DNA of 64,000 nucleotides from Prorocentrum cordatum (Eukaryota > Sar > Dinophyceae > Prorocentrales > Prorocentraceae), in the NCBI GenBank assembly GCA_963575745.1, contig CAUYUJ010001399.1, positions 1 through 64,000 on the forward strand, read 5' to 3'. Positions 19,831-31,577 of this stretch are shown piece by piece; position 1 is the stretch's first letter, and each line of letters begins with the position of its first letter. The translations under genes were made by a program, and so were the position numbers. The notes beneath the pieces were generated by a model. It was not told where the DNA came from. It worked only from the letters and a program-made list of their open reading frames with translations, and made no database searches.

Positions 19831-21272
19831 CACCAACATCATCGTCATTCACGTCATCAATCATCACCACCTCACCATCACCATCATGACCTCATCGCCA
19901 TCATCATCAATATAATCGTCATCCTCACAATCATCATCATCGAGGGCACCATCATCGTCACCATGCGAATCAACATCATCATCATCATCGGGACACCATC
20001 ATCATCATCATCGGAATACCATCATCATCATCGTCATCATTTCATCACGCGCATGAACTACATCGTCAACATCACCATCATCGTGACACCATCATCCGCA
20101 TCATCATCAACATCAACATCAACCTCATCATCATCGGGGCACCGTCACCGTCGTCACCATCATAATCGTCACCAGTATCAGCATCATCGGGGCACCATCA
20201 TAATCATACTCGTCATCATCATCATCGGTTCACCATCACCAAACTTATCTTCATCACCGCATCCCAATCCTCATTTTCAACATCATCATCGTGGCACCAT
20301 CATCGTCATCATCATTAACAGTACCATCATCATCGCGACACAATTATCATCATCGTGATCATCATCAACAGCATCATCATCAATCTCATCGTCATCACCA
20401 TCGTGTCACCATCATAACCATCATCTTCGTCATCCTTCATCAGCTCACCATCCCATCATCATGTACATCATCAGGACCACCAACATCATCATCATCCGGA
20501 CGTCATCATCATCAGCGACATCAGCATCATCGGCAACACCATCATCGGGACACCACCATTATCACAACCATGGCCATCGTCATCATCCTTATCAACATCA
20601 TCATCGGGACATCATCATCGTTACCAGCCTCATCATCAACATCGTCATCATTGGGACACCGTCATCATCATCATCGGATCACCACCATCAGCACCAGCAT
20701 CATATCATCATCATCATTCTTAACAACACCATCAGCATCATTATCATCGGGGCATCCTCGCCATCATCGGCAAAATCGTCATCATCATGATCAGCATCAT
20801 CATCTGGACACCAGCATCATCGTCACTATCATCACCCCCATCATCACCATCGGGACACCATCGTCATCATCAACATCTGCATCATCATCATCATCGGGCC
20901 ACCGTCATCAAACTCATCATCAACACATCATCATCATCCTCACCATCATCATCATTTGGACATCATCGTCATCGTTAACATCATCAACCTCACCAACATC
21001 GGATCACCATCATCAATATCACCATCATCACCATCAAGATCAGCATCATCAACTTCACCATCAGCAACATCCGCTTACCATTATCACCATTCTCATCTTA
21101 TCTTCGCATTATCTTTTCAGCATCAACATCGCCATGATCATCAACATCATCAGCATCATCGGGCGACGAGCACCATCATCAGCAAACCAGCATCATCATC
21201 ATCGGGACACCATCATCATCACCGCAATGGCCATCATCATCATCATCAACATCAGTATCATCACCAGCTGTC

Positions 21273-21304
<32 letters not shown>

Positions 21305-21306
21305 GG
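19825..21306. repeat. (CATC)n degenerate array, ~1.5 kb
   Basis: The longest trinucleotide-type array in the window. Subunits such as 'CATCATCATCGGGACACCAT' recur at irregular spacing. Frames read as poly-Ser/His/Ile and are not coding. Confidence 0.97.
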
Positions 21307-21551
21307 GACACTGACGGGACAGTGGCGGGACACCGGCCGGACACCGCGCGCCACCCGGCCCCGGACAGGAAACATGTGGCCCGGCCGCGCCTCAGCCAGA
21401 GGCGGGGCACTTTTCGCCCGTCCACGCAGCTTCGCCCCGCCCGCGCGCACGGCGCGCGCGAACACGAAACCGAAACCGATTTCTTGGTGGTGGGGGCTCT
21501 CCTCTCCACTTCGATCTCACCCGTTCACGCGCATATCTATATATATACACA

Positions 21552-21588
21552 TCCGTATCCATTTGGCTTAAGGACATTTTGGCTCAAG
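21552..21588 (+). other. Tandem spliced-leader relics at the LINE-2 5' end
   Basis: First relic: TCCGTATCCATTTGGCTTAA plus G (21552-21572), with one deletion and two substitutions. Second relic: GACATTTTGGCTCAAG (21573-21588), matching the part of the leader downstream of its internal AG at 14 of 15 positions. The second is the truncated form expected when an already reinserted leader is re-spliced at its own AG. It is followed by a perfect 16-nt palindrome, GGCTCAAGCTTGAGCC (21581-21596). Confidence 0.8.
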
Positions 21589-21687
21589 CTTGAGCCATAG
21601 CTTGAGGCAGTTGTAGGACTACGTTCAGCTTCCAGCTGACCCTCAGCTCTTCCGCGCCGTCTTGATTGCGTCTCCCGCTTCAGCAGG

Positions 21688-22290
21688 GTGCTGATTCATG
21701 GCGCAGCGGGGCTCATGGTCTGGAAAATCGCTTCCACCTCCGAGTGGAAGAGGGGCCCATCAGGCAACTGGCATTGCGTGGGCGCCCGCTCGCCACAGCG
21801 TCAGCCGCCTCGCGCGTGGGTCTGCTCAGGCTGCCAGGAACTTGGCGATCTTCGCCCCCTCGGCAAGCGGTTCGATGGCGCTCGTGCTGCGCTGAGTCGC
21901 GCCAAGGCCAGGCAGGCGGCTGCCGGGGAGAGCGTGCAGCTTGCCCAGCGAGCGGTGGGCGCGGCCAAAAGCTAAGTGTCCAAGCTCCAGGAGGACGCGC
22001 AGGATCTGGAGGCCCAGATTTCGGCCCACGCCGAAGGCCCTCGCTCCACAATGGACGAGCTGGCGGCCCAACTACATTCCGCAGTCGAGCAGTTGGCCCA
22101 GCGCGGGTCCACGGGGCCGGAGGCGGTGGCGGAGGCGAAGGCCCAGTCCTCCGAGATCCTGGCCAGGTTCCAGAGCGCCCTGGAGAAGGCGCCCCACCTG
22201 CGCGCGAACGGCAAGCAGCCTCCACCTCCTGTCTCACAGACCCGTTTGAACGGCAAGCAGCCCGGGAAATGGTCTGTGACGAAGTTTAAT
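21688..22290 (+). pseudogene. LINE-2 N-terminal (ORF1-like) region
   Basis: Frame 1 reads WVCSGCQELGDLRPLGKRFD, a CxxC pair, followed by Ala/Lys/Glu helix RAALSRAKARQAAAGESVQ. After a TAA at 21973 it continues in the same frame as KLQEDAQDLEAQISA, probably a coiled coil. The in-frame stop and later shifts show it is broken. A 15-nt segment GAACGGCAAGCAGCC is duplicated at 22206 and 22247. Function is inferred only from position ahead of the endonuclease. Confidence 0.5.
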
Positions 22291-22429
22291 GCGAAGTCCC
22301 AGCGGAGCCGCACTACGGAACGCCGCGGAACGGGGACGCGCAACTGCGAAGTTCAGCGAGTCTCATGGTTTTCCCGGAACGCCGCGGAGGGGGAGGGCCG
22401 GAAGTGGCATCCGCTACGCCTTCCACTGT

Positions 22430-23260
22430 TCCACGTCTCACGCCCAAGCGAGTGGGGTGTGCATGCGCGCCACAACTACACTCCTCGAGAAGCAGTTCCA
22501 CGACTGCCAGTACTTCGCGATCGGCGTGCAGGAGGGTCGCTCGCAGAGCTCGGAGCAGACCGAAGGCCAGCATGTCGCCATGCTGGCTGCTGCTGCCGCG
22601 CCTGGCGGTTCCTTTGGCGTCCAGTGCTGGGTAAAACGCGTCTGGCGCACGCATATCTGGCACCCATTGTCTCCTCGGATTTTGTGCGTAATCGTCGCCC
22701 GTCCTGGACTCGAGGTTGGTTTTCTTGTTGCGCATTCTCTTCGCACCATGTCTCATGAAAGCGCCCGTCTACAATGGTGGGCGGACCTGTCTGCTCTCAT
22801 GCGCGCCGTCTCCCTGGCAAGTGCGCGATCCCATGGGTCGCGCTTATTGACGCCAACGGCCGACTTGGCTCCACTCCGTCTTCGTTGCGTGGGCCGAGCC
22901 GACCAGAGAAGGATCATGTTAATGGTAGTCGTCTTCGTGCTTTTGTTTGCAGTTCAATTTGAAGTTGGCCAATTCACGGGGCCCTGGAGGCCGCGCTTGG
23001 ACATCGACTTTCGGCGCCACGCATCGCATCGACTACATTGCAGTGCTGGCTTTCGTATTTCACGGGATTGTGCAGTGCGGGCCTAATTATGGTAGGGATC
23101 TCATATGTCGCCATGGGAGACCACAACGTCGTAGCTATGCGCGCGATGCTTCCGGTTCAACCCGCGAGCGCCGGCATCGCGAAGCGTTTTTCCGTGAACA
23201 AGTACAGGTTGCAAGACGCCGGTCTGCGCGACGCTTTTCGGCAGTTGATGTGGCGCTTTC
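22430..23260 (+). pseudogene. LINE-2 endonuclease fragments
   Basis: Endonuclease motifs are scattered over three frames. Frame 2 has FAIGVQEGRSQ and APGGSFGVQCWV (about 22515-22625). Frame 1 has VALIDANGRLGS (about 22837). Frame 3 has STFGATHRIDYIAV (about 23003). Another frame has MGDHNVVAM (about 23113), the counterpart of the terminal Asp/His motif. Order and spacing fit the LINE endonuclease fold; each motif change of frame marks an indel. Confidence 0.65.
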
Positions 23261-23759
23261 CTGAAGCGCCTGAGGCCGTGCACCCAGATGGCCACGTTGA
23301 GCTCCTCGACTCGTGGACGCGCTGGGCGGCCGCGCATTGCTTTGGCCCGCCGGCGCGCCGACCGCGGCAAGCGTGGCTCACCCCGCGCGCAAGGGAGATA
23401 GTTCAGCATATTGCACCCTTGCGCCGTGCCCGTCATCGAGCCGCCGTCCACCGCCGACAGCGTTTTCTCGCTGTGGCCTGGCCCTCGTGGAAGGAACAGG
23501 TGCCCGCTCTCGCTGTCCCATTCCCGTGCCCCACGGGCCTCTGGGCAGACGCCCGCCGTGCACTTCGTGGCGAAGCCAACGTCACTGCCGCCATTTTCTC
23601 GTTGCAGATGGCTGTCGAACCTATCGTCGACGATGGCCGCCGGGTGTATCTGGACAGCGCGGCGGGCGACAAGCCTTTGCCGTGCTCCGTGCTCTGGGCA
23701 CTCGCGCCTCCAAGCCGAGCCAATGCCTGCGCCGCGGCGATGGCACTCTCACCAACACT

Positions 23760-25150
23760 ACCGCGGAGGTGAACGAGGTGTGGCAGCAGCACGTCGCCAC
23801 GGTCTTCCAAGGACAAGTCGTTCCACGCTCAGCTCTTCGACCGGAGCCGGGCAGCAACTTCGGCTTGACCTCGAGCCTCGATGTCGGCCCCGAGGCCACC
23901 CGAATTGCCTACCGAGCCCTCGGGCGCAACAAGGGGGTCGGTTACGATGGCATTCCCGCCGAGCTGCTTCAAGCAGGCGAATCCGCGATTGCCACCAAGT
24001 GCGCTGCCGTGAAACAGCGCGTGCACCAGACCAGCGCGTGGCCGTCTCAGTGGTGTGGTGGGCGTTCGCAGGAGGCGGTCAAAAGGATGGGGGGCCCGTG
24101 TGAGACCAACGAGTACCAGAACATCTTCCTCGCGGACCACGCCAGCAAAGGCCTCGCCGGAGTTCTGCAGCAAGACGCTAACTGAGCCTACGTTGAGCAT
24201 CAAGCAGAACCCCAATTCGGAGCCGTACCGAAGAGAAAAAACTGATATGGCGCCTCGCGTCAATCACTCGATGATCGATTACGCTGCGCAGTCCAAGCTC
24301 TCCACCCTTGTTCTGTCCATGGACCTCGCCAAGTCTGTCGGCCGTGTCATTCGGCAGCTGATTCACGGGTGGGGCAACGCGGCGCGCTTTAAGCATCGCC
24401 GAAGCCTCTTGTTCTCCAGGTCGCCCCAGACGCTGCCGACTGGGTGCTCCAGTGCTTGGACGAGCGGGGCCCGCTGGTGCAGCAATGGGGCCTCGACGCC
24501 GCGACCTCCGCCATGGCGAGGGCGCTGCGCGAAGGGTCGCGGGCGGCAGTGGCGGATCTGCCAACGCGCGTCGCGAGCTGGGCCGGCTGGCAAGGATGCA
24601 GGCTCGGAGCTCTTCGCTTCAACGGCGCGTACGGGATCGCGCTGGACATGATTGCGTGGGAGGCCAAACGCGCTCTCATCTCCCTCGAGTTGAAGGTCCC
24701 CGACGGCGCTTTTGGGGGTGCGCCGGCAGCATCGTCACATCGCGTTTTGGATGCAGCTTTCATTGGCGACGAGGCCTTGGCTATAGTTGCGCAGTCAGCC
24801 GAGGAACTAGTCCGGCACATTGACCAGTTGTTGCTCATCGTCTTCTTTGTGTGCGAAACATGTGCACCTGAAAATCAACGTTGCTAACGGGGAGACTGAA
24901 GCGCTGCTTGTATACCGTGGCAGGGGCGCCGAGACTCGTTGCGAAGCTCGTCGGCAAGACGGCGGCACGTTGGGCATTTCCGTGCCTCAACGCGAATTGT
25001 GCATACACGTCGTTGAGTCTTACAAGCACCTGGGCACGTTCACATCCCTCCACGACTCATGTACGGCGGACGTCAACACAAAGGCCGCTCGCACATTGAA
25101 GTCGTGCGCCCCCCTGTCATGGAAGGTGTTCGACTCCGTCCACGTGTAGA
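23760..25150 (+). pseudogene. LINE-2 reverse transcriptase fragments
   Basis: RT motifs in order, in shifting frames: RNKGVGYDGIPAELLQAG (about 23928), YQNIFLADHASKGLAGVL (about 24115), STLVLSMDLAKSVGRVIRQL (motif A, about 24301), WQGCRLGALRFNGAYGIAL (motif B, about 24588), AAFIGDEALAIVAQ (motif C; the usual D-D is G-D here, about 24753), LKINVANGETEALLV (motif D, about 24867) and ESYKHLGTF (about 25015). The lost Asp in motif C and the frameshifts rule out activity. Confidence 0.75.
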
Positions 25151-25599
25151 TGCCACACGCGCATTGATGTTCATGCGATGTCTCTTGTTGATCCATTCGG
25201 CGCGGAGGTGCTCGTTCCCGCCCGTCGCCAGCTCCGCAAGCTCAACAATGTATATATGACGATACTACTAAGACGCATTGCCAACGAGCTTCGTTTCTGT
25301 CGCACGGAGCACACCGATCGCGAGATCCGCGACAAGCTCGGCTAGCCCGGATGAGGTGATGATATCTCTGCCGCATTGTGTTGCATCGCCCGCGCGCGCT
25401 TGTTGCCCTCCTGTACGCGCGACCGCAGGGGCGACCACTTGGATGGGTCACTGCAGCGGCTCGCGACTGCGAGTTGTTGCGGCCGTTCTTGCCGGATGGT
25501 TTTCATGATTTTCTGGCGGGCCCCAGCGTGTTGCGTGCTCTTGTGGAGCGGCCTTTTGCTCACAGCGTGCTCTGGCCATTCATCAGAGAGCCAAGCGCG

Positions 25600-25960
25600 G
25601 CGCCATCCTCGAGATCCAAGACCGGTTTCCCTCTTCCGTCTGCCCGGCTTGCGGGAGAGATTTCTGGGAGCGAGTCCGTTTGATCTCTCGTGTCTCCGCC
25701 GGTCGGCGACCAACGTGCCGAGACTGGATCATGGCGCGCTGCCCGCCGCTCCCGGCCGCGCGAGCCATCGAGCTCCGAGCAGGGGTCCGCGAGCACCGCA
25801 GATTGGCTCAGCAGGCTGGACATTCCCATCGTCTCGCCCGCCTGCCCGTCAGTCCCACTGGCCAGGCACAGTTGTCTTTAGCCCATGCTCGGCGGCTGTC
25901 ATTGCAGGACCCACCGGCTCGTGCACACATGGCCGATCGATCCGGCTACAGCTTGTACAG
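25600..25960 (+). pseudogene. LINE-2 C-terminal zinc-finger-like segment
   Basis: Frames here contain FPSSVCPACGRDFWERVRLI, then RRPTCRDW and RRLAQQAGHSHR: a CxxC pair with downstream Cys and His residues. This arrangement is common at the C-terminus of dinoflagellate LINE proteins. The preceding ~450 bp (25150-25600) presumably encoded the RT connection but is too shifted to follow. Confidence 0.5.
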
Positions 25961-26019
25961 CGTGCGCGGTCGTGCAACGTGTCACTTCAGCATACTCGTG
26001 ACACGACCGTTTTTGGACC

Positions 26020-26170
26020 AACATTATTATTAGCGTTGTTATTTTTATCATTATTACTAGCATTATTCTTATTGTTATTCTTATTATTTTCACTATTATT
26101 ATTATTTTTTATTATTGTTACCTCTATTATATATCTACACATATATATATATGTATATATATTTGTACGT
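26020..26170. repeat. (ATT)n and (TA)n tail of LINE-2
   Basis: AT-rich ATT/TTATT repeats, then (TA)n to about 26167. Probably the 3' tail or target microsatellite of LINE-2. Confidence 0.85.
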
Positions 26171-27670
26171 GTCCATGCGTGGCTCATTCTTTGAAAGAAC
26201 TTAACTCCAGCCCTCGCTGACCGCATGTGTTCCGCCTGTTGCCGTGACGCACGTGCATCCCGTTTGCGCGGAGCGGTGCGGTGAGACACCCCCCGCGGAT
26301 CGGCATCGATGCGCTATTTGTTCCATGCCTTGTTGGGCGTCTTCAGCAGTCGGCGGGCTTGTTTTCCACCGCCACCACCGTACGTAGGAGTGGGAGGAGG
26401 TCCTCCTCCTCTTCCCCCTCTTCATCCTCCTCCTCATCCTTCACCTCCTTCCCCCCTCCAGCTTATGGTGCTGGTGGAAAACAGGCCCATCAGCAGTGCA
26501 GCGGCCGAGCTTTTGGCAGCCGTGGGAGCGGTCGTCGTACCGTCCCAAGCCCTCTTGCTGTGTTTTTGGCTCCTGGCTCCGTGCGTTGCCAAGCCTGGCC
26601 GCCACGTGTTCAAGGCTGGAGTGGAAGTGCACAGTTCAGAACGAACATGCCTCCTCGTCCTCACGAGGCCCTTGGGGACCCCACAACAGGTAGAATACGT
26701 GGGTTCTGTATATTCCCCCGTAACCTTTAGCGCACGTGCCTTTCCCTTCTCGGTAGCGGCAGCTCCCAGAAGAGCGCAGGCGGCCCCCCAGATGTCGCCC
26801 GAGCAGAGCCTCGAGAGGTCCTCCGAGAGCGGCCCAGGAGGTGGCCCTCTAAGAGCGGCCGGCAGCGGGACGACAGGGCCACGGCGTGCTGCCCGGGGTT
26901 GGGAGGCTGATAGACTTCCTGCACTGACATCGGCACGAGCGAAATGTGTACGGACAGTATGGGTACGATGCCCAACAGCAGTTCCTCAGAGGAGGGAAAG
27001 GTACCCATACCTCTACCCTTCGCTCGTTTTCCCCTTTTTGGGCCTCCTGGGCGGCTCTCGTCGCCACCGCTGGATTCGCCTCGAGATTCTGGTCAGAACG
27101 CACCCCAGCAGAGGTCCAGGGAGTAGCGGTATCTGCACCTTTCGGTTTCCCCAGTTTCTGTCCATTTTGAACAGTACTCGCTGTCGGTGTGGCCGTTGCC
27201 TGTGTACAGTTGAGGCAGAAGGCCGCCTGCCCAACAGTGGCCGCTGTTGGTTTGGGACAGCATCTGTTGTTGGGCATCGTACCCATTTTTGCCGTACCCA
27301 TTTCGGGCGTCCAAAACTGACGCGTCGATTAGCGAATTGGCCGTTTTCGGTTCGCGAGAGGGCGTCGCGGCCGTCATTTCTGCGGGTCCCGTTCCGTCGG
27401 TGTCGGTCCCAAGCCGTTTTCACTAAAGGGTGGTTTACGAAAGGGAGGTTTGTCCACCGCCGAAGGGTGCCCTCAGAAGGTTCCAGACAGCCGACGGAAG
27501 CCTCAAGCAGACCAAGATGGGCTCGCCACTTCAGGCGGCCCATGAGAGGCCCCCAGGGTGGGCCGAAACCGGCCCCGAGAGACCTCCCAAGGAGGCCGTT
27601 CAGGCGTACGCCCACGAGGCCCCCTCTGACGGCCCCATAATAGTGCTTAGAGGTGGCAATAGGAAATGAA
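26170..27670. other. Unassigned region with inverted repeats
   Basis: Two inverted pairs are visible. GGGCTTGTTTTCCACC (about 26356) opposes GGTGGAAAACAGGCCC (about 26474) around a CCT tract (26398-26458). GGGTACGATGCCCAACA.CAG (about 26961) opposes its complement at about 27266-27290. A 443-codon plus frame crosses the region (26309-27640). It looks like a composition-driven Arg/Pro/Ser frame with no domain. No gene is called. Confidence 0.4.
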
Positions 27671-28190
27671 GGATCAACGAGTGACTTGCTGAACCTCAGC
27701 GCGCGAAAAACGCGTCTATGATTTTAGTATAGTCGTATGCCGATGTACCTATGCATGCACTTATACCGACATGTTTAATTAGATTGCAGCCAGAGGACAC
27801 GATCATAACATACTACACCGATGTGTTGACACTATATTTCATTTTTTTGGCACGTCGGTTGGTTGACCGTTGAAACGATATTTTATTATATCAGTTTGTC
27901 TGTCGATAGACTCGTGAGATGGTAAAACACTGCGCCCGTGCCCACGCCCGCGCGTCGGGTTCTCAGTTCATGATGCGTTTATGGGTTTATCGGTCCATCG
28001 GTTTCTCGGTTTTGTTCAGTCGTCCTGTTGCGATACTTTGTTCAGGGTCAGTATATCATGTTTATCGCTCTCCGCACCCGCACCGTTACGGCCAAACGAG
28101 AGGGCAAACGGAGGCAGATGCGCACGTGGGAGGAGAAAAATGAGACGAGGCGGGGGGGGGAGTGACGGGGACATGGAAATTGAGAGTAAG
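27670..28190. other. AT-richer unique sequence
   Basis: Lower GC than neighbouring DNA and no frame above 75 codons with recognisable content. Nothing identified. Confidence 0.4.
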
Positions 28191-28221
28191 GGAGCTGGAG
28201 GGAGGGAGAAAGAAGAGGACG

Positions 28222-28612
28222 AGGACAACAAGATGATGCTGACGATGATGATGGTGATGCTGCTGATGATGGCGATGATGTTGATGGTGTTGGTGGTTGT
28301 GGTGGTGATGATGATGATGCTGATGGTGATGGCCATGATGATGTCGACGCCGACGCCGCCGCCGACGATGACGATTTTGAAGCTGGTGATGATGATGATG
28401 ACGATGCTGATACTGAAGAATAATCATCATATGGTGATGATGGTGATGATGGTGAAGATGACGGTGATGCTGATGATGATACTGCTGATGATGACGATGC
28501 CGATGACGATGACGACGATGATGCTGATAAGGATGATGCCAATGACTAATACATGACGATGGCGATGGTGCTGTTGATGCTGCTGATGTTGCTGGCGATG
28601 AAGATGGTGACG
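28222..28612. repeat. (GATGAT)n array
   Basis: GATGATG/GGTGATG degenerate triplet array. Met-rich and Ser-rich frames on either strand are artefacts. Confidence 0.95.
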
Positions 28613-28739
28613 GGCAGTGATGGCGGAGGGGTGGGCGGATGTCTTCGTCAGCTCTCCGTGCTCTTCCTCCCGCTCCCCCTTGTCGCCGTCGTCGTCGTCG
28701 TCATCGCAAAGTTGCCACCTTTGTCCTCCTCGCCTCCAG

Positions 28740-30730
28740 GAAGCTGAACTATCCTGAGGTTCCGTGATTTAGGAGTTCGTGCGAACCAGAAGCATCATGC
28801 CAATTCTGGTTCGGATTCTTTGATCCGTGTCAGAACGCAAAACACATCCAGAGGGTTTCTATACTATACCCACTAGCTGGGTCCCCGGGCCTGGGGGCGT
28901 CAACTTTGTTGAACATTCCCCCATCCCCCCCGGCGTCCGACGTCGGTCTTTGGGGCCGGCGGGCCCTTTTCAGGGCGCTGGGAGATTCTCCAGGCCCTCA
29001 GGGGCCTCCAGGACGGCCTCTCCAAGAGGCCTCCAAAACGGCCACATGCTGGGCAGTCAATGCGCCCCTTCCGCACCACCATTCTTTCGCCCTGCCTGTT
29101 CTCTCTCATTGCGCGCGCCGTCCGTCTGATGTGCGGACTGACTTCTTCTGCTTCCGCAGCTATATACATGTATTTTGGCTCTAGGGAAACGGAACAGGAG
29201 CGAGCCTGCGGCGCGCGCGCGTGCGTCGGCGGGCGGGCCGGCCTCGTCCCCTTCAGTGCTACCTTAGTGTATGCTTGACGGCGCGATCTCTTTTTACACA
29301 TGTCATCTGCGGAGCCCACTGACAATGATATATCATCGGTACATATTGCAGGAATTGTGAACGCCCAGGCAAAAATATTGGTTATATCAGCCGAAGCGAC
29401 GGCACAGCCGTTCGCGTCGTACAGCATGGGGTATCAAGAACCAACGCCCGGGCGAACATAATATCGAACACCTCCGGAGCGCGCAAGTATAAGCGCCTCA
29501 ACGAGGCGACCAAACCCTCTTAACCTTCCCAGTCAGAAAGCACCAGAGACTATGTTCGACTTAATAGAAGGGGGTTCATCGGTTGATTCAGTGACAGTAT
29601 TCAGAGAACAACGCTCGAGCGGAAGGTATGGCACAACCAGAACTTCCGCCGAGGGACCGTCTGAGTTGGCGTCGGCACAGCCTGGGCTTCAGCCATCGAC
29701 CGACAGATCTCGAAACGGAAAAGTTGTTGGATCAGATCCCCATCGAAACGTCAGGCGCCGAAAGACCTGGGCGCCGAGCACGCAGTGCAGTATACGTTGT
29801 CTGCGCAGAATGAGGATGTGAACCATCTACACTGTAGCTCCCATTCGATTGAAAAGAATACGCCCGATTTCACACCTCGCCTGGTCCGTCGCGTCATCTC
29901 GAGCCTCTCCTTGATATGTGTGTCGGTCTCGCTCCCGACCGTATAATGATAGAGGCAAGTTAGAAAGCCATCCTTGATTCGGACGATGACTTTAAATGCG
30001 AATCACGCCCAAATCAATGTGAATGCTCATCGGCACAGCCGATATCGAGCTACCCCGACGCAGTGCGCGCAGTGAGAAATGCGCGAGACATTGCAAGCGT
30101 GACTCCCCGCCCGCTAACGAAGAAACCGAAGTGTGAGGATGATGACTTGAATGCCTCGCCCTTATCGCAGGGGCTTTACAGACCAGACTTCTCGTTGCCC
30201 AGAACAAGCAGAGATAGAGTACCAGGACTTGATGAGCTCACAATGCAGGACGAAAGAGACGACCTCGCAAGGGGCATGGGCGTTGACGCCACCAAGAGGG
30301 GCGTTTGAACGAGAGAACAACACACGCCCACCGTAAGCAGCGAAAGGGGGCGTTCCAGCAAGGCCCCCAGGGCCGGGCGTTCCAGTTCCAAGGGATTTGA
30401 TTCGCCGCGAATGGCATCGAATAGAAATTCCAGCAGCTTTTCGACGCGGGGGGGCTGCGGGGGCGCCGGGCCGACGCGCCCCGCTCGGGCGGGGAATCGG
30501 TGCGCGGGGAAAGCGCGCCAGTGCGATCTCAATGATCGAATGTTTGCCCCGCGTGTGCCGGGGGCTCACGTCGAAGGCCAGTGCGTTTTCAATGTTCGAA
30601 TGTTTGCCCCAAATGCAACCTAGCATGGCTTTGTAACGAGCGCGTCGCGATGGAAAGGCGCCATTGCCATCGTCTCGCGATTCAAGAGAGGGCGGAAAGA
30701 AACAGGCAGCATCGGGGGCAGCTGAGGGCT
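28740..30730. other. Unique sequence upstream of copia-I, no named gene
   Basis: Little repetition here. The small frame 29628-29813 (LSWRRHSLGFSHRPTDLETE) and frame 30063-30308 (RNARDIASVTPRPLTKKPKC) have balanced composition and may be worn coding sequence, perhaps from the 5' part of copia-I. No domain supports this. No LTR boundary was found. Confidence 0.3.
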
Positions 30731-30734
30731 GCGA

Positions 30735-31327
30735 GTGCGCACGTGCCGCAGATCTTTTCGGAGGCGCAGGAAAATTAGAAGGCCGCCGAAGAGGCTCAAC
30801 GACAGCTTGCGGTTTCCGAGGCTCAGAGACAAGAAATTGCACGAAAGATGGGGCATGAGCAAACCATCATTGGACAACGCGCAGAAACTGATGCAGCATG
30901 CTGAGGCCAACGCAGCGGGCGCTGCAGACGAAGCACGCCGGCGGCTTGCTCAAGGGGAAATTGAAACATGGGGAATCCAGAGCATAGCCGGGAACTGGTG
31001 TCCGACCGGGAGAAAGCTGAATGCAGAGCGAAGGCTGATGCAGCAAGGGGGGAAGGAGAGAGAGAAGCCCGAGAACAGGCAGCGCGAGAAAATCAGGAGC
31101 TCCGCAATCATCTTGAAGCTGCGAGACTCGAGGCCGAGAGAGTGAAATCTGAGGCACTGCGAGCCCTTCGAGAACAAGATCAGAAGACCCAGGCAACCAG
31201 AGATGCGGACCAACAAATTATTGGCCGATGCCCGGGGCCGTCTGATGGGGCGCGCAAGAGAACATATAAGAAACAATGTTCTTGCAACTCGGGCCGTAAG
31301 CGAGGACAACGGAAGGTTGAGGTCTGA
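30735..31327 (+). pseudogene. Copia-I gag N-region, coiled coil
   Basis: Two overlapping frames (30735-31145 and 30968-31327) together carry a charged helical repeat: KLMQHAEANAAGAADEARRR, EREAREQAARENQELRNHLE and EAARLEAERVKSEALRALRE. This Glu/Ala/Arg heptad-like pattern suggests a coiled coil of about 100 residues. Such regions drive multimerisation in retroelement gag proteins. The identity rests on linkage to the gag body downstream. At least one frameshift lies near 30970-31140. Confidence 0.45.
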
Positions 31328-31577
31328 CCTTGAGCAACGTCGGATCGAGGGAGAGGTCGATTCGACACCGGCACAGCCGGCACATGTTAAGCCGCCTCCT
31401 CGCCCAATTGCTGCTCGCCCTGTTGGGGCGCCTGGCGCCTCCCGAGCCCGAGCGCGATCAGGCGCTCCGAATCAGGCCTGTCGCATTTTGCACGCAACCT
31501 TCGACCGATGCGTGCTAGGGTTGTTTGAGGCGCGCGCGCGATGACCGCATGGACATGGGCGCCAAACGCTGCGATGA

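Larger units (their letters stand above)
21552..26130 (+). mobile_element. LINE-2: decayed non-LTR retrotransposon headed by a double spliced-leader relic
   Basis: Second non-LTR element, of a different lineage from LINE-1. It has a spliced-leader relic pair (21552-21588), a Cys-containing coiled-coil N-region (21688-22290), endonuclease fragments (22430-23260), RT fragments (23760-25150), and a C-terminal zinc-finger-like segment (25620-25830). It ends in (ATT)n and (TA)n. The protein sense changes frame at least eight times, so the copy is dead and older than LINE-1. Confidence 0.8.

Noticed and set aside
29172-29190. Possible fourth spliced-leader relic (GTATTTTGGCTCTAG)
   Set aside because: Only about 11 of 15 core positions match and the upstream CCGTAG part is missing, so chance is likely.
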